This document shows positions 34,196-43,883 of a stretch of 64,000 nt of DNA, one piece after another. Each line of letters starts with the position of its first letter. Within the stretch, counting starts at the first letter, position 1. A model generated the notes under the pieces. The model made no database searches, was not told the origin of the DNA, and saw only the letters and a list, made by a program, of their open reading frames with translations. The translations under genes were made by a program, and so were the position numbers. Location of the stretch: the NCBI GenBank assembly GCA_934667505.1, contig CAKULY010000006.1, positions 1-64,000 of the forward strand, read 5' to 3'. Source of the stretch: an uncultured Treponema sp. Its GTDB lineage: Bacteria; Spirochaetota; Spirochaetia; Treponematales; Treponemataceae.

Positions 34196-34957
34196 ATGGA
34201 ATACGTTCGTCTTGGAAAATCTAATATGATGATTTCTCGTGTGGCTATGGGGGCGATGTCTATTTCGAAGTTAAAAACGGAAGAAGATGCTTTTTCTTTG
34301 TTGCGAGAAGCTTACAATCGAGGAATAAACTTTTTTGATACTGCTAGAAGTTGTTCTGATTCAGAGCGTATTTTGGGCAATGCGATTGGAGATATTAGAA
34401 AAAGCGTAGTGGTTGCAACAAAAACTTCTGCAAACAGTAGCAATGAAGTTCTTAGCGACTGCGAAACAAGCCTTAATGTAATGCACACGGACGTTATAGA
34501 TTTATATCAGTATGAAACTGATTCATTTTTGCCGGAAAAAAATGGTTCTGACGGAATATATAATGCTTTGCTTTCGTTAAAATCGAGCGGAAAAATAAAA
34601 AGCATTGGAATTGCAACTCAAAATCTTGATATTGCTAAAAAGGCAATAATTTCTGATTTGTACGATACGCTTCAATTTCCTTTCAGCATGATTAGCAGCG
34701 ATGAAACAATTTCCTTGGTAAAATTATGCTCGCAAAACGATGTGGGATTTATTGCTATGCAGCCTTTGTGCGGAGGAGTTGTTGATAATATACCTTTGGC
34801 ATTCGGTTTCCTTCATCAGTTTGAAAATGTTATTCCTTTGTGGGGAGTCCAGACATTGCAGGAATTGGAACAAGTTTTATATTTCAATGAACGCCCGCCA
34901 GTTATTGATGAAAAGTTTTCTCAAGATGTGGAAAAAATAAGAATGTTTTTTAATTAG
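34196..34957 (+). CDS. Divergent aldo/keto reductase-family protein
   Basis: 253 residues with the AKR barrel layout: VRLGKSNMMISRVAMGAMSI, GINFFDTARSCSDSERILG, VVVATKTSANS, VIDLYQYETDS and IKSIGIATQN. The Asp and Lys of the catalytic tetrad are present. The Tyr (normally DTAxxYGxSE) is replaced (SCSDSE) and the His (normally DLYQxH) reads DLYQYE. It is also shorter than usual (280-330). Reductase activity is doubtful; it may bind a cofactor or act on another substrate. The ribosome site is poor. Confidence 0.78.
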   Translation: MEYVRLGKSNMMISRVAMGAMSISKLKTEEDAFSLLREAYNRGINFFDTARSCSDSERILGNAIGDIRKSVVVATKTSANSSNEVLSDCETSLNVMHTDVIDLYQYETDSFLPEKNGSDGIYNALLSLKSSGKIKSIGIATQNLDIAKKAIISDLYDTLQFPFSMISSDETISLVKLCSQNDVGFIAMQPLCGGVVDNIPLAFGFLHQFENVIPLWGVQTLQELEQVLYFNERPPVIDEKFSQDVEKIRMFFN

Positions 34958-34981
34958 TCTTGAAACCGAAGCTCGGACTGA

Positions 34982-36316
34982 TTAAGAAAATTCGCTTAAA
35001 TCAACTTCCTTAAAATTACTTTCGCTCTCAGTCGGTTTAGAAATTTCTTCTGGTTCTTCAATGATTTCTTGAGTATTTTGTTTTTGAGAGTTTAACGTCT
35101 TCTTTACGTCTAATTCTTCTTGCTTTGTTAAAACTCTTACGATTTTGTTTAAGCGTTCGTCAGTCTGTATGATTTTCGGCGAGCCGTCTTTTTCTTTTTC
35201 ATTAAGAATTTGAACAAGAGGATTTTTTGGATTGTTTGGTGAAACATCTGCGACAATTCCAATCTTGCCGTTCTGCAGGTAGACAAATGCTCCTATCGGG
35301 AACAAAGAAAGGCTGAACAGCAATGCTTTTATTACAGTTGCATCGTATTGACCGTTAGGATTTTTGAGCATTTCTACCATTGCATCGAATGTTGTTCGTT
35401 CAGTTTTATATTCTCGAGGCGCAGTTATAGCCTCAAAAGAGCAAGCGACTGAAATAATTTTTGCGTAGTTAGAAATTTTGCTTCCTGGAAGTTTTCGAGG
35501 GTAACCCATTCCGTTTTCTTTTTCGTGATGTTCAAGCACTCCTAACTGGATGCTTAAAGGAAAGTTCAAATCTTTCATGATGTTAAAACCTAGCAAAGTA
35601 TGCGTAGAGATTTGAGCTTTTTCGCTGTTTGAAAGCGGCTTGTTTGTCATGTAGAGTTGCGGCGGCAATCTTAGCATGCCAATTTCGTGCAATATGCAGG
35701 TAACGCCAAGTTCTACTAGTTTTGAAAGCGTCATGTGAAGTTCAAGTCCTATAGTTATAGCAAGAACTGTTGAGCGCATCGAATGAACAACTAAGAAGTT
35801 TTTGCTTCTTGCCGCTACGCTTGGAGTTATTCTTAAAACATACCTTTTATTTTCTTTTATATAGACGCATAAATCTTTTACTGTGTCGGAAAGTTCTTGA
35901 AGATTTATTTTTTTGTGGGTCGCATAATGCGTATACACAGAATTTATATAGTTCATGTATTCGTTATAAACCGACTGCACAGATTCTAGTCTAGATTGCT
36001 CTGAATTGGCAAATTTGTTAGAATTTGCTTCTTGAATGGCTTTTTTTACCGAGTCATTTATTTTTTCCGCGATTTCTGAAGATTTTTCTTCCTGTTTAAA
36101 TTCTGAGGGTTTTTCATTTGAAATTCCAATATCTCCGCCAAGGCTTATATCGTCATCGCACTGCAGTTCTGTAAAACCCCAGTCTTTTAGAGCTTGCTGA
36201 AGAGTTTCTGTTACAGGAACAGCAACTGGCAGCAGTATAAAATTTTTATCTATAAGCAAATCGCTTTTGAATGTGAGGTCTTTTTGAAGTGTTTCTAATT
36301 TAATTATGTTACTCAT
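34982..36316 (-). CDS. Divergent HD-GYP domain protein
   Basis: 444 residues from the ATG at 36316. The N-terminal 100 residues are of unknown fold. The HD-GYP domain (about 190-340) contains HSMRST, the metal motif as LHEIGM where active enzymes have LHDIGK, and HHEKENGMGYPRKLPGSKIS as the GYP segment. The Asp to Glu change at the key metal ligand makes c-di-GMP hydrolysis uncertain. The Glu/Ser-rich C-terminus is disordered. In-frame ATGs at 36331 and 36346 overlap or precede a TATAAT (36330-36335), so 36316 is preferred. Confidence 0.82.
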   Translation of the reverse strand: MSNIIKLETLQKDLTFKSDLLIDKNFILLPVAVPVTETLQQALKDWGFTELQCDDDISLGGDIGISNEKPSEFKQEEKSSEIAEKINDSVKKAIQEANSNKFANSEQSRLESVQSVYNEYMNYINSVYTHYATHKKINLQELSDTVKDLCVYIKENKRYVLRITPSVAARSKNFLVVHSMRSTVLAITIGLELHMTLSKLVELGVTCILHEIGMLRLPPQLYMTNKPLSNSEKAQISTHTLLGFNIMKDLNFPLSIQLGVLEHHEKENGMGYPRKLPGSKISNYAKIISVACSFEAITAPREYKTERTTFDAMVEMLKNPNGQYDATVIKALLFSLSLFPIGAFVYLQNGKIGIVADVSPNNPKNPLVQILNEKEKDGSPKIIQTDERLNKIVRVLTKQEELDVKKTLNSQKQNTQEIIEEPEEISKPTESESNFKEVDLSEFS

Positions 36317-36329
36317 GAGAGAAAACTCC

Positions 36330-36335
36330 ATTATA
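36330..36335 (-). promoter_or_regulatory. -10 element of the HD-GYP gene, short leader
   Basis: TATAAT on the minus strand, 13 bases before the ATG at 36316; a partial ribosome site (ggag) overlaps the predicted start point. No good -35. Confidence 0.4.
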
Positions 36336-36378
36336 CTTATCGGCATATAATGCAGTTATCTTGAAACAAAAAGGCAAA

Positions 36379-36414
36379 AAAAAGATGAAAAACCTCACAC
36401 GTTTTTCATCTTTT
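36379..36414 (-). terminator. Terminator of the lepB-PBP-DUF115 operon
   Basis: Stem AAAGATGAAAAAC / GTTTTTCATCTTT with a 7-base loop; on the minus strand it runs into eight T. It lies about 100 bases after the DUF115 gene stop. Confidence 0.7.
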
Positions 36415-36517
36415 AATGTCATGAAGGACTTTTGCAGGCGTCTGGATGTCGAAATTCCGTCTGCAATGTTTTGTAAGTTGCCTTACATTTATATTATCGG
36501 TATTTGCTTAATAGTCT

Positions 36518-38017
36518 TTAGTTTCTGTCTTGTTTTTTTTCTGATTTTTTGAAAAAATCTTTTTTTAAGCTTTCGATTTCTGGAAGAGAAAGAATTTCAT
36601 TTAAATTGCATGGTTTTATTCCTGGGATAAAAAGTCCTTCCCCAAAAAGAGAAAAAGTTTTTACATCAGGAACTTGCTGAATTCGGCTTTCAAACCACCA
36701 AGCGAACATTTTCATTTTTTGATCACTAAGAACAGGTTTTCCAAAGTAATTTTTTTCAAGGCTCACGTTCCCTGAAAACAACAGCGGCATTGAAGCCGTC
36801 TCTGCAGGTTTTATCTTTGTGGATGAGGAATGTACCGCCTGTTCAAAGCTGCTGCCAGAAATGTGAGTCTGTTTTCTAGGAAACGAAAAGTCCAGTCCAA
36901 GTGTAAATATTTGTTTTGCGCCGCAGAATACGCAGAAATTCCATGCGCTGGACGCAACAGAGCCGCCTGAACCCAAATCGCCTTTTTCTGGCATACAGTA
37001 TTTTGAATAATCTTGTATTCGGACTTGGCTTTTGCATGCGACAATTTTTCTGCATGGCCATCTAAATACGCTAGGATAAACAGCGACTTCTGTTATAAGG
37101 ACGCTTGATGGACTTTTTAGATTTGCAATATGCCTGTATGCCCAGTATTGTGGGTCGGTAAGAAGTACAAAGTCTGGCTCAATTTTCGCTTGCAGGCAGG
37201 CTTTTAAGGCTGTGTCGACGCAAACTACAATGCCTCTCTTTTTTATTTCTGATAAAAATTTTAATGCGCCTTGTAAACTAGGTCCTGCAGCGATTAAAAA
37301 GAATGGAATGTCTTTAGCGCCTTCCTTATAAATTTCTACGCCATCAAGTTTTTTTACAAAATCATAGTTTTTTTCTATATTATTTTTCCAAAGTTTTCCA
37401 AATTTTTTTAGAGTCGCCTGGTTTATTTTTTCTTTGCTAATATTTCTGTCTATAAGAGTCTGAAGAACTGAAAAATATTCTTCGGCGTGTTTTTTTTGCG
37501 CTGCGACAGAGATAAAAACACTTTTTTCAAATCCATTTATGCTTATAAGATTTATTACCTGGTCTGGCGTGCAGCCGACTGCGAGCGTTATGTTTTGTTT
37601 TTGAAAAAAATCTTGCCAATCAAGGTAGAGCATTGCTGCAAAAAATCTTTTTGGCTCAGGTTCGATTATTAAAACTGGCAGCAGCGGAAAATCCTTTATA
37701 CATTCTAAAACTGAATACCCAAGTCCAAAAGCCATAAATACAACAGACTTTGCGTTTCTTAAGGTTTCTTTTTTGGAATTTATAATGCTCTGCGCTTCTT
37801 TTTGGGGCGAATATGCAGAATGTAATTTTAAATTGTTTTCAGAAGCAGTTAGTTCTCCGCTTTTAGAATTTGATATGTTCCAAAAAGGATGCAGTACGGC
37901 TTGCTGTTCAGTTCCCGCAAATGAATTGAATCTTTCTATTTCGGACTTCAAAATCAGGGCAAGCTGCGGAAATCTTTTTTTTAAAAGGGAAATATTGTTA
38001 TTCCAAGTTGAGTTCAA
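36518..38017 (-). CDS. DUF115 / motility accessory factor (Maf)-like protein
   Basis: 499 residues. The central domain has FFLIAAGPSLQGALKFLSEI, IVVCVDTALKACLQAKIEPD, LLTDPQYWAYRHI and GDLGSGGSVASSAWNF, the pattern of DUF115/MptE-like proteins and of Maf proteins that glycosylate flagellin. An N-terminal Rossmann-like half (VVFMAFGLGYSVLECI) is also typical. The role in flagellar filament modification is inferred from family. It overlaps the PBP gene by 20 bases, so it is translationally coupled to cell-wall genes. Confidence 0.8.
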   Translation of the reverse strand: MNSTWNNNISLLKKRFPQLALILKSEIERFNSFAGTEQQAVLHPFWNISNSKSGELTASENNLKLHSAYSPQKEAQSIINSKKETLRNAKSVVFMAFGLGYSVLECIKDFPLLPVLIIEPEPKRFFAAMLYLDWQDFFQKQNITLAVGCTPDQVINLISINGFEKSVFISVAAQKKHAEEYFSVLQTLIDRNISKEKINQATLKKFGKLWKNNIEKNYDFVKKLDGVEIYKEGAKDIPFFLIAAGPSLQGALKFLSEIKKRGIVVCVDTALKACLQAKIEPDFVLLTDPQYWAYRHIANLKSPSSVLITEVAVYPSVFRWPCRKIVACKSQVRIQDYSKYCMPEKGDLGSGGSVASSAWNFCVFCGAKQIFTLGLDFSFPRKQTHISGSSFEQAVHSSSTKIKPAETASMPLLFSGNVSLEKNYFGKPVLSDQKMKMFAWWFESRIQQVPDVKTFSLFGEGLFIPGIKPCNLNEILSLPEIESLKKDFFKKSEKKQDRN

Positions 38018-39869
38018 TTAGCATATTCTCCGTAATTGGACTTCCTGGTTCTGGAGACTGGCTTTTTACCCAGCCAGAACCATTTATTTTTACACGAATG
38101 TCACTTCTTTCAATTATTGGCAGCAAATCTCTTTTGGACATTCCTGTAAAGTCAGGAACTTTGCTGCCTAATTCAAACGGTTTTGCTGGCGAAATTGTAA
38201 TTTTTCCGCTGTGCTCAACAGATTCTGCAGACCCTCTGCTCATTCCTAAGTAGTCTATTATCGCATCTGCTGCTTTTGCTATTACAGGAGCAACAATTCT
38301 GCCCGCGTAGGTTTCGCCTTTTGCTTTTTCTACAACTATGTAAAGGATTATTTGCGGCTCTTCTACAGGAAAAATCGCCATGCAGTTAGAAAGAAAGTCT
38401 GTTGAGCTGTAGCCGCCTTTGCTTTTGTCTGCCATTTGCGCAGTTCCTGTTTTAACGCCTATGGAAATATCGTTTAATCTTGCCCTTGAGCCAGTTCCGC
38501 TTGTAGCCGTTGTTTCCATGCAGCTTAAAACGTAAGAGGCGGTCTTTTTGCTAAAAACGCGTTCCTTGTAGACTGGAGAGTGCTCAAAAACTATAGTTCC
38601 GTCGTTTTCAACAATTTTTTTAATCACTGTAGGCGTTACCGGAACGCCGTCGTTTGCAATTGCGCTTGCAGCTTGAATCATTTGCAGGGCAGAAACACTG
38701 ATTTCTTGGCCGATTGCCATTGTTGGCTTTGAACGTGCCGACCAAAGCCTGCTGTTAGTGTCCTTTACAGAGCCGGCAGTTTCTCCTGGCAGTTCTATGC
38801 CAGTCTTTCTGCCGAATCCTAAAGAGCGAATCATAGAAATAAACTGTTCGTCGCTCGCCCTGTCAGAAATTTGCGCCAAAACATCGTTGCAGGAATACTT
38901 TAACGCCTCGCGGGCAGTTAGCCATCCGTGCCGGTCAAGGCACTTTATTCTTATAGTTTCGCCGCCAGGAATGCGGTTCTCGTAAACTCCATCGCATAAA
39001 AATCCGTCAGATTCTTTTAAAAGACCCGCGTTGTAAATGGAAGCCACTGTAAAGATTTTAAATACAGAGCCTGGTTCGTATGCTTCCATTGCAGGGCGGT
39101 CAATTGTCTGTTCTAATTTCGCAGAACCATATTCGTTAAGGTTTGCAGATGGCAAACTTATATAGGAAAGAATTTCTCCACTTTTTGCTTCCGATGCAAT
39201 TAGCATCATTGATTCTGCCTGTGTTGAATTCATTGTTTCTTTTGCAATTTCTTCCAGCTTGTACTGAAGATTTGCGTCTATTGTTAGAGATACGTTTTTT
39301 CCTTTTTGCGACCTTATGCTGCTGGGGTCTGGTTCCGGCTGCAATTGCTCTTGCATCGAATATTCAATTCCTGCAAGGCCTTTGCCATCTTCCCCCATAA
39401 ATCCAATTAGCTGAGACGCTAAAGAATTTTCAGGATAGACACGGCCAAGAACTTTGTCGAATGCAACAAAAAGGTAGTCATTGTCTGAAGTTATTTTTTT
39501 TAGTTCTGTGTAGGTTGCCTGATCCACTTTCTTTTTTAGGTAGATAAAGCTAGATTTTTCGCCTTGCTCAATAAGCGATATTAGACGTTCTTCCGTCATT
39601 CCCAGGGGTTCTGCCAAATTTTTAGCAAACTGCTCTTTGTTTTTTATTCGATTTGGGTTTACACCTACATGGTAGAAATTCGTTTGAACGGCTAGAGGCT
39701 TTCCGTTTCGGTCTACTATAGAACCTCTTTCAACGGTTGGCGTTGAATTTTGAATTTTCATAATTGGAGTGGCTGCTAAAATTCCATATTTTATAATTAC
39801 GGCAAGAGAAAAAATGGAAATAAGGACACATATCGAAATTAAAGCTGATTTTTTAAAGAACCCATTCAT
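37998..39869 (-). CDS. Penicillin-binding protein (FtsI/PBP2-like transpeptidase) with PASTA domain
   Basis: Class B PBP of 623 residues that crosslinks peptidoglycan. Membrane anchor (about 8-32), dimerisation domain, then the transpeptidase with SVFK (Ser 268, Lys 271), SCN (326-328) and KTGT (473-476). One PASTA domain lies at the C-terminus (about 563-623). The PASTA domain and size suit a division-type FtsI/Pbp, but no mraZ-mraW-ftsL cluster is next to it. Its ATG overlaps the lepB stop (ATGA-type) and its 3' end overlaps the DUF115 gene. Confidence 0.93.
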   Translation of the reverse strand: MNGFFKKSALISICVLISIFSLAVIIKYGILAATPIMKIQNSTPTVERGSIVDRNGKPLAVQTNFYHVGVNPNRIKNKEQFAKNLAEPLGMTEERLISLIEQGEKSSFIYLKKKVDQATYTELKKITSDNDYLFVAFDKVLGRVYPENSLASQLIGFMGEDGKGLAGIEYSMQEQLQPEPDPSSIRSQKGKNVSLTIDANLQYKLEEIAKETMNSTQAESMMLIASEAKSGEILSYISLPSANLNEYGSAKLEQTIDRPAMEAYEPGSVFKIFTVASIYNAGLLKESDGFLCDGVYENRIPGGETIRIKCLDRHGWLTAREALKYSCNDVLAQISDRASDEQFISMIRSLGFGRKTGIELPGETAGSVKDTNSRLWSARSKPTMAIGQEISVSALQMIQAASAIANDGVPVTPTVIKKIVENDGTIVFEHSPVYKERVFSKKTASYVLSCMETTATSGTGSRARLNDISIGVKTGTAQMADKSKGGYSSTDFLSNCMAIFPVEEPQIILYIVVEKAKGETYAGRIVAPVIAKAADAIIDYLGMSRGSAESVEHSGKITISPAKPFELGSKVPDFTGMSKRDLLPIIERSDIRVKINGSGWVKSQSPEPGSPITENMLIELNLE

Positions 39870-40363
39870 TTTCCAATTATCTTTCCTGTAATATTTTTTG
39901 TAGAAACAAAGCCGTAGTCCCTTGAATCCAGAGACTGCTCTTGATTGTCACCAAGAGCAAAAATATAACCTTTTGGAATTGCAGAAAAATTTTTTAATTT
40001 TTCATATTGATTTTTAGTCAAATTTACGGATAAAGTTCCAATATTTAAAATATACCCCGAATCAGTTGAAAAATCTAGATGAGTGTTTTCTGTGGCGACA
40101 CATCTTTTTACAACTATTTTGTTGTCATGGAAATAAATTACTGCATCGCCTTGTTTCGGGCTGTTCCACTGAAAGAAAAATTTGCCCTTAAACGGAACGT
40201 TTAAACCGTAGGCAAGCTTGTTTACTATGACGGTGTCTCCATCTTTTAATGCTGGACTCATAGAGTTTCCGCTAATGTGCAGAATATCAAATACAAAGAG
40301 TTTTAAGAACAGACCAAGCAGAATTCCTATAGCTACGCAGACGCAAAATTTTATTTCTTTCAT
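39866..40363 (-). CDS. lepB: Signal peptidase I
   Basis: 165-residue membrane protease removing signal peptides. N-terminal membrane segment (about 7-26), catalytic Ser 34 (GNSMSPALKDGD), Lys 86 (VVKRCVA), and the box GDNQEQSLDSRDYG (138-151). It is near the shorter end of the family. First gene of the lepB-PBP-DUF115 operon, divergent from the M23 peptidase gene. No ribosome site is evident before the ATG. Confidence 0.93.
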   Translation of the reverse strand: MKEIKFCVCVAIGILLGLFLKLFVFDILHISGNSMSPALKDGDTVIVNKLAYGLNVPFKGKFFFQWNSPKQGDAVIYFHDNKIVVKRCVATENTHLDFSTDSGYILNIGTLSVNLTKNQYEKLKNFSAIPKGYIFALGDNQEQSLDSRDYGFVSTKNITGKIIGK

Positions 40364-40417
40364 AATCAGAATAAAATATATTCTAATATGTCATAGTTTT
40401 TATGTCGATAGAAAAGT

Positions 40418-41593
40418 ATGGAAATAGTTAATTACGTAGGCTTTGATAATCGAAGCGCAAGCAAAAATATGTTTGCAGTTCTTGCGCATCGCAATTTTTT
40501 AAAGTTTAAGGCTAAAAGCATAAAGCCCCAAAAAATAGCGTTTAATTCAGACTCAATTTCGTTCGCTCAAAGAATAAGAGGTTTTGTCTGCGGGCTAGGA
40601 AAAAATTCTTTTACAATATCAGTTGTTTGCGTCCTTTTTCTGATGTATGTTTTTATTTCTATCTTCAGTGTAAAAGGAATAGATTACGTAAAATCTTTTA
40701 CAGGTCCTGTTAGCCTGCCTGCCGAAAAAGACTTAAACTCTGATATAGAAATGCTTGATATAATTATGTCGAACTTTGCCTTGGACAAGATTGAATATAA
40801 CGAGGACGGAACTCTTTTGGATTCTGTAAATACAGACATTTCTGTTCTTTTTAAGCAGCCGGTAAAGTTTCAAACTTACAAGGTTAAACCTGGCGATACA
40901 ATCAGCGGCATTACAAAAAAGTTCGGGCTTACGAATATTTCCACCTTGATTGCTGTAAACGACATTGACAATGTAAGACAGCTGTGCGCTGGGCAAAAAC
41001 TAAAAATTCCTTCAATGGATGGACTTTTTTACACTGTTCAAAAGGGAAACACCTTGCAAGGAATCTGCTCAAAGTTTAATGTTTCTATGGAAGAAATTCT
41101 TGACGTAAACGAATTGGAAACTTCTGTTCTTTCATCTGGACAGCAGATTTTTATTCCTGGCGCTAGGATGGATTTTCAAAAATTGCAAAAAGCTATGGGC
41201 GAACTTTTTAAGAATCCTCTTTCTACAAGATACAGAATTACATCTTATTTTGGACCTAGAGCAGATCCTTTTACAGGAGTTCGTTCAAATCACACGGGAA
41301 TTGATATGGCTTGTCCTCAGGGTTCTGCAATTTTAGCTTCTTCTAGCGGAACTGTCGCGGTCAGCGGTTTTCATCCAGTTTATGGAAATTATGTTATAAT
41401 AAAACATTCTAATGGTTATCAAACTTTGTATGGCCATATGTCAAAAATTTTAGTAAAAAAAGGGCAGTGGATAAGTCAAGGCTCGCGAATAGGGTTGGTT
41501 GGTTCTACAGGATATTCAACAGGTCCGCATTTGCATTTTACAATTTATAAAAATGGAAAACTTGTAGACCCTTTGACTTTGATAAAAAAGTAA
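40418..41593 (+). CDS. LysM / M23-family peptidoglycan peptidase
   Basis: 391 residues. One membrane segment (about 65-87); two LysM domains, YKVKPGDTISGITKKFGL (about 148-195) and YTVQKGNTLQGICSKFNV (about 205-250); then a LytM/M23 domain (about 270-391) with the zinc ligands in HTGIDMACPQG and HLHF. It probably acts as, or regulates, a cell-wall endopeptidase at the inner membrane. The metal ligands appear complete. Only 54 bases separate it from the divergent lepB. Confidence 0.92.
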   Translation: MEIVNYVGFDNRSASKNMFAVLAHRNFLKFKAKSIKPQKIAFNSDSISFAQRIRGFVCGLGKNSFTISVVCVLFLMYVFISIFSVKGIDYVKSFTGPVSLPAEKDLNSDIEMLDIIMSNFALDKIEYNEDGTLLDSVNTDISVLFKQPVKFQTYKVKPGDTISGITKKFGLTNISTLIAVNDIDNVRQLCAGQKLKIPSMDGLFYTVQKGNTLQGICSKFNVSMEEILDVNELETSVLSSGQQIFIPGARMDFQKLQKAMGELFKNPLSTRYRITSYFGPRADPFTGVRSNHTGIDMACPQGSAILASSSGTVAVSGFHPVYGNYVIIKHSNGYQTLYGHMSKILVKKGQWISQGSRIGLVGSTGYSTGPHLHFTIYKNGKLVDPLTLIKK

Positions 41594-41624
41594 GAGTTTA
41601 ATCTTGAATTTTTATGGGAGAAAA

Positions 41625-43883
41625 ATGAAAATGCATAAAAAAGTTCTTTTGTTGGCTTTCGCATTCGCTCTTTTTGGTAGAATTTCTGTTTATGCAGGAA
41701 TAAGATTTGGCGATGGTTCTATAAACAGTCAAAATGAAATTCTTTTCAGTGTAAAACATGATATTCCAGGAACTTTTTCATATAAATCGGCATTTTCTGC
41801 AAAAGTTACTCCTAGCGAAACTGAGTCTATAAGAATGATTTCGTGTTTTCCTGAAAAAATGGAATTAGTTTGCTCTGGAAAAAAACTGCAGATACGAAAC
41901 CGATATGGAACTGCTTGGTGCGACTTGGACACTAATTCTATTGAATGGAAAAAGTTTTCTGGCAAAATACCTTTGAATTCTATGAGGCTTTCAAATATCG
42001 CAGTTAGTCCAGATGGAAATTTTTCCTGTTATGTAGAAAAAAAAGACTTTGCAAGCGGAATCCTTTTTATAGAAAATCTTGTTACACAGAAAAAAGTTGC
42101 TCTTGATGAAAATGCTGCCTTTTCTTATACAGACGTCCCTGTAAAGTGGTCCAAGGATAATTCTTTCTTCGTTTATGAAAAGAATGAAAAGCTTTATTTT
42201 TGCAATCCGGAAGCGATTTTAAAGGGCGTTGAAGTTGAAGAAAAGTTTCGCTTAATAGGAAGAGGTTCTATAAATAGCGTGGAATGGACTTCTTCAAATC
42301 ATTTAATTTATATTGATGGTGATATTGTCTACAAAGTTTCTTCTAAAGAACTTTACACGCTTGGGCTTTATTCAAAAATCATAGGAAAAGGCGGAGCAAT
42401 AGGAAGGCTAAATTTTCCTTTTGATTGCGCAAAAGATATTTTCCGCGTAAACGATTCGCTTTCTTCTATTGTAGTAATTCAAAAATCTAAATTTCTTGCG
42501 TACTACAGACTTTCTTCTGCTTGTGAATATTTGGATATGGTCGCAACTCTTTCTTTAGCGGATAAAAAAGCTTCTGTTTTGGCGGCGGATGTCATTTGGT
42601 CTTCTGACCAAAATCCTTGCGTCTGGGTAAAATTGCTCCCTCATTCAGGCAAAGCCCCTGTGTCTTATGTTTATAAAAGCGGTCCTGAGTTTGTAAAATT
42701 CCTTGAAATTGAAGATTCTGATTTTCCTGTAATTTCTCCTGATGGAAGTGCCTGCGCTTTTTATTCTGGTTCTACGGTTCACGTCTACGATACTAAAAAT
42801 TGGAAGTCTTTAGGAAAACTTTCTGGCGAAAATGTTGTTTCTATGGTTTGGGGAAATTCTTCTCTTTTGTATGTCGGGGGCGATAAAACCGTTAGAGCCT
42901 GGCTTATTGGCGCAAATCACTTAAGCGCCGATTCTGCAGCTGACGATACCGGTGAAGTTTTTCTAGTAAAACTTTTATCTTCTGTTGCAGACCTTGCCTG
43001 GTCTGAAGAAAAAAACGTTGTTGCCGACGCGGGAAACGGACACAAGTATATATTCGATTTTTCTGCTTCAAAATGGACTGAACAGAAAGAAGAAACTGTT
43101 GTAAAGAAAAGTTCAAGCAATGGGCGTTACCGTGTTTTTTGCGGAGAAACTCCTTCTTTGGATTTTGACAATGCGCTTTATATTAGAAATCTTACAGGGA
43201 AGGCTGTAACAAGGGCTGTGTTTTCAAATTCTATTCAGAAAACTGATGAGCGAAAAAAAGTCGCGTTGATTTTTGATGCTTACGACAATTCCGACGGACT
43301 ATGCAAAATTTTAAACGCTCTTTCAACTTATAATATTCCAGGAACATTTTTCTTAAACGGGGAGTTTATTCGCCGCTATCCAAATGAAACAAAGCTTATT
43401 GCAAACAGTTTTAACGAAACCGCTTCTATGTTTTTTACAACAGCAAGGCTGGATTCTAACGACTTTCTAGTTGATGAAACCTTTATTAGAAGAGGTCTTG
43501 CCCGCAACGAAGACGAATTTTTTAATTGTACAGGCCACGAACTAGGACTTTTGTGGCATGCTCCGTACTATTTTGCAACTGACAAAATGATTCAAACAGG
43601 AACGGACGCAGGGTATTCTTACGTAAATGTTTTTCAAAACGTTAGCGACTGTGTAACTATGGAACAAGCTGTTGCGGGAACTGAAAAATATTTTAGCGCA
43701 GAAGATTTAATTGACCTGTACATGACAATTCTTAAGAATAATAATGGCGGCGTTATTCCAGTTACTGTAGGAATTTCTTACGGAACAAGGAAAAACTACT
43801 TATACGACAAGCTGGATTTGTTGATAAGTGCAATTCTAGATTCCGGCTACGAAATAATTCCCGTAAGGCTTCTTTTAAAATAA
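41625..43883 (+). CDS. Secreted beta-propeller protein with degenerate NodB (polysaccharide deacetylase) domain
   Basis: About 752 residues. The signal peptide ends near VYAG. A WD40/propeller-like region (about 30-520) has repeated short strands such as GNFSCYVEKKDF and SACAFYSGSTVHVYD. The C-terminal 215 residues have the NodB outline, KVALIFDAYDNSDGLCKILN and NIPGTFFLNGEFI. But the second Asp of TFDDG is Ala and the HxxxH metal motif is missing (NSFNETASMF), so deacetylase activity is unlikely. Starts possible at TTG 41604, ATG 41625 or ATG 41631; gggag upstream favours the ATGs. Its end overlaps the convergent carboxypeptidase gene by nine bases. Confidence 0.75.
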   Translation: MKMHKKVLLLAFAFALFGRISVYAGIRFGDGSINSQNEILFSVKHDIPGTFSYKSAFSAKVTPSETESIRMISCFPEKMELVCSGKKLQIRNRYGTAWCDLDTNSIEWKKFSGKIPLNSMRLSNIAVSPDGNFSCYVEKKDFASGILFIENLVTQKKVALDENAAFSYTDVPVKWSKDNSFFVYEKNEKLYFCNPEAILKGVEVEEKFRLIGRGSINSVEWTSSNHLIYIDGDIVYKVSSKELYTLGLYSKIIGKGGAIGRLNFPFDCAKDIFRVNDSLSSIVVIQKSKFLAYYRLSSACEYLDMVATLSLADKKASVLAADVIWSSDQNPCVWVKLLPHSGKAPVSYVYKSGPEFVKFLEIEDSDFPVISPDGSACAFYSGSTVHVYDTKNWKSLGKLSGENVVSMVWGNSSLLYVGGDKTVRAWLIGANHLSADSAADDTGEVFLVKLLSSVADLAWSEEKNVVADAGNGHKYIFDFSASKWTEQKEETVVKKSSSNGRYRVFCGETPSLDFDNALYIRNLTGKAVTRAVFSNSIQKTDERKKVALIFDAYDNSDGLCKILNALSTYNIPGTFFLNGEFIRRYPNETKLIANSFNETASMFFTTARLDSNDFLVDETFIRRGLARNEDEFFNCTGHELGLLWHAPYYFATDKMIQTGTDAGYSYVNVFQNVSDCVTMEQAVAGTEKYFSAEDLIDLYMTILKNNNGGVIPVTVGISYGTRKNYLYDKLDLLISAILDSGYEIIPVRLLLK

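Noticed and set aside
36361..36552. 63-residue plus-strand reading frame with a hydrophobic end
   Set aside because: It starts with TTG, has no ribosome site, overlaps the terminator hairpin of the opposite operon and the 3' end of the DUF115 gene.
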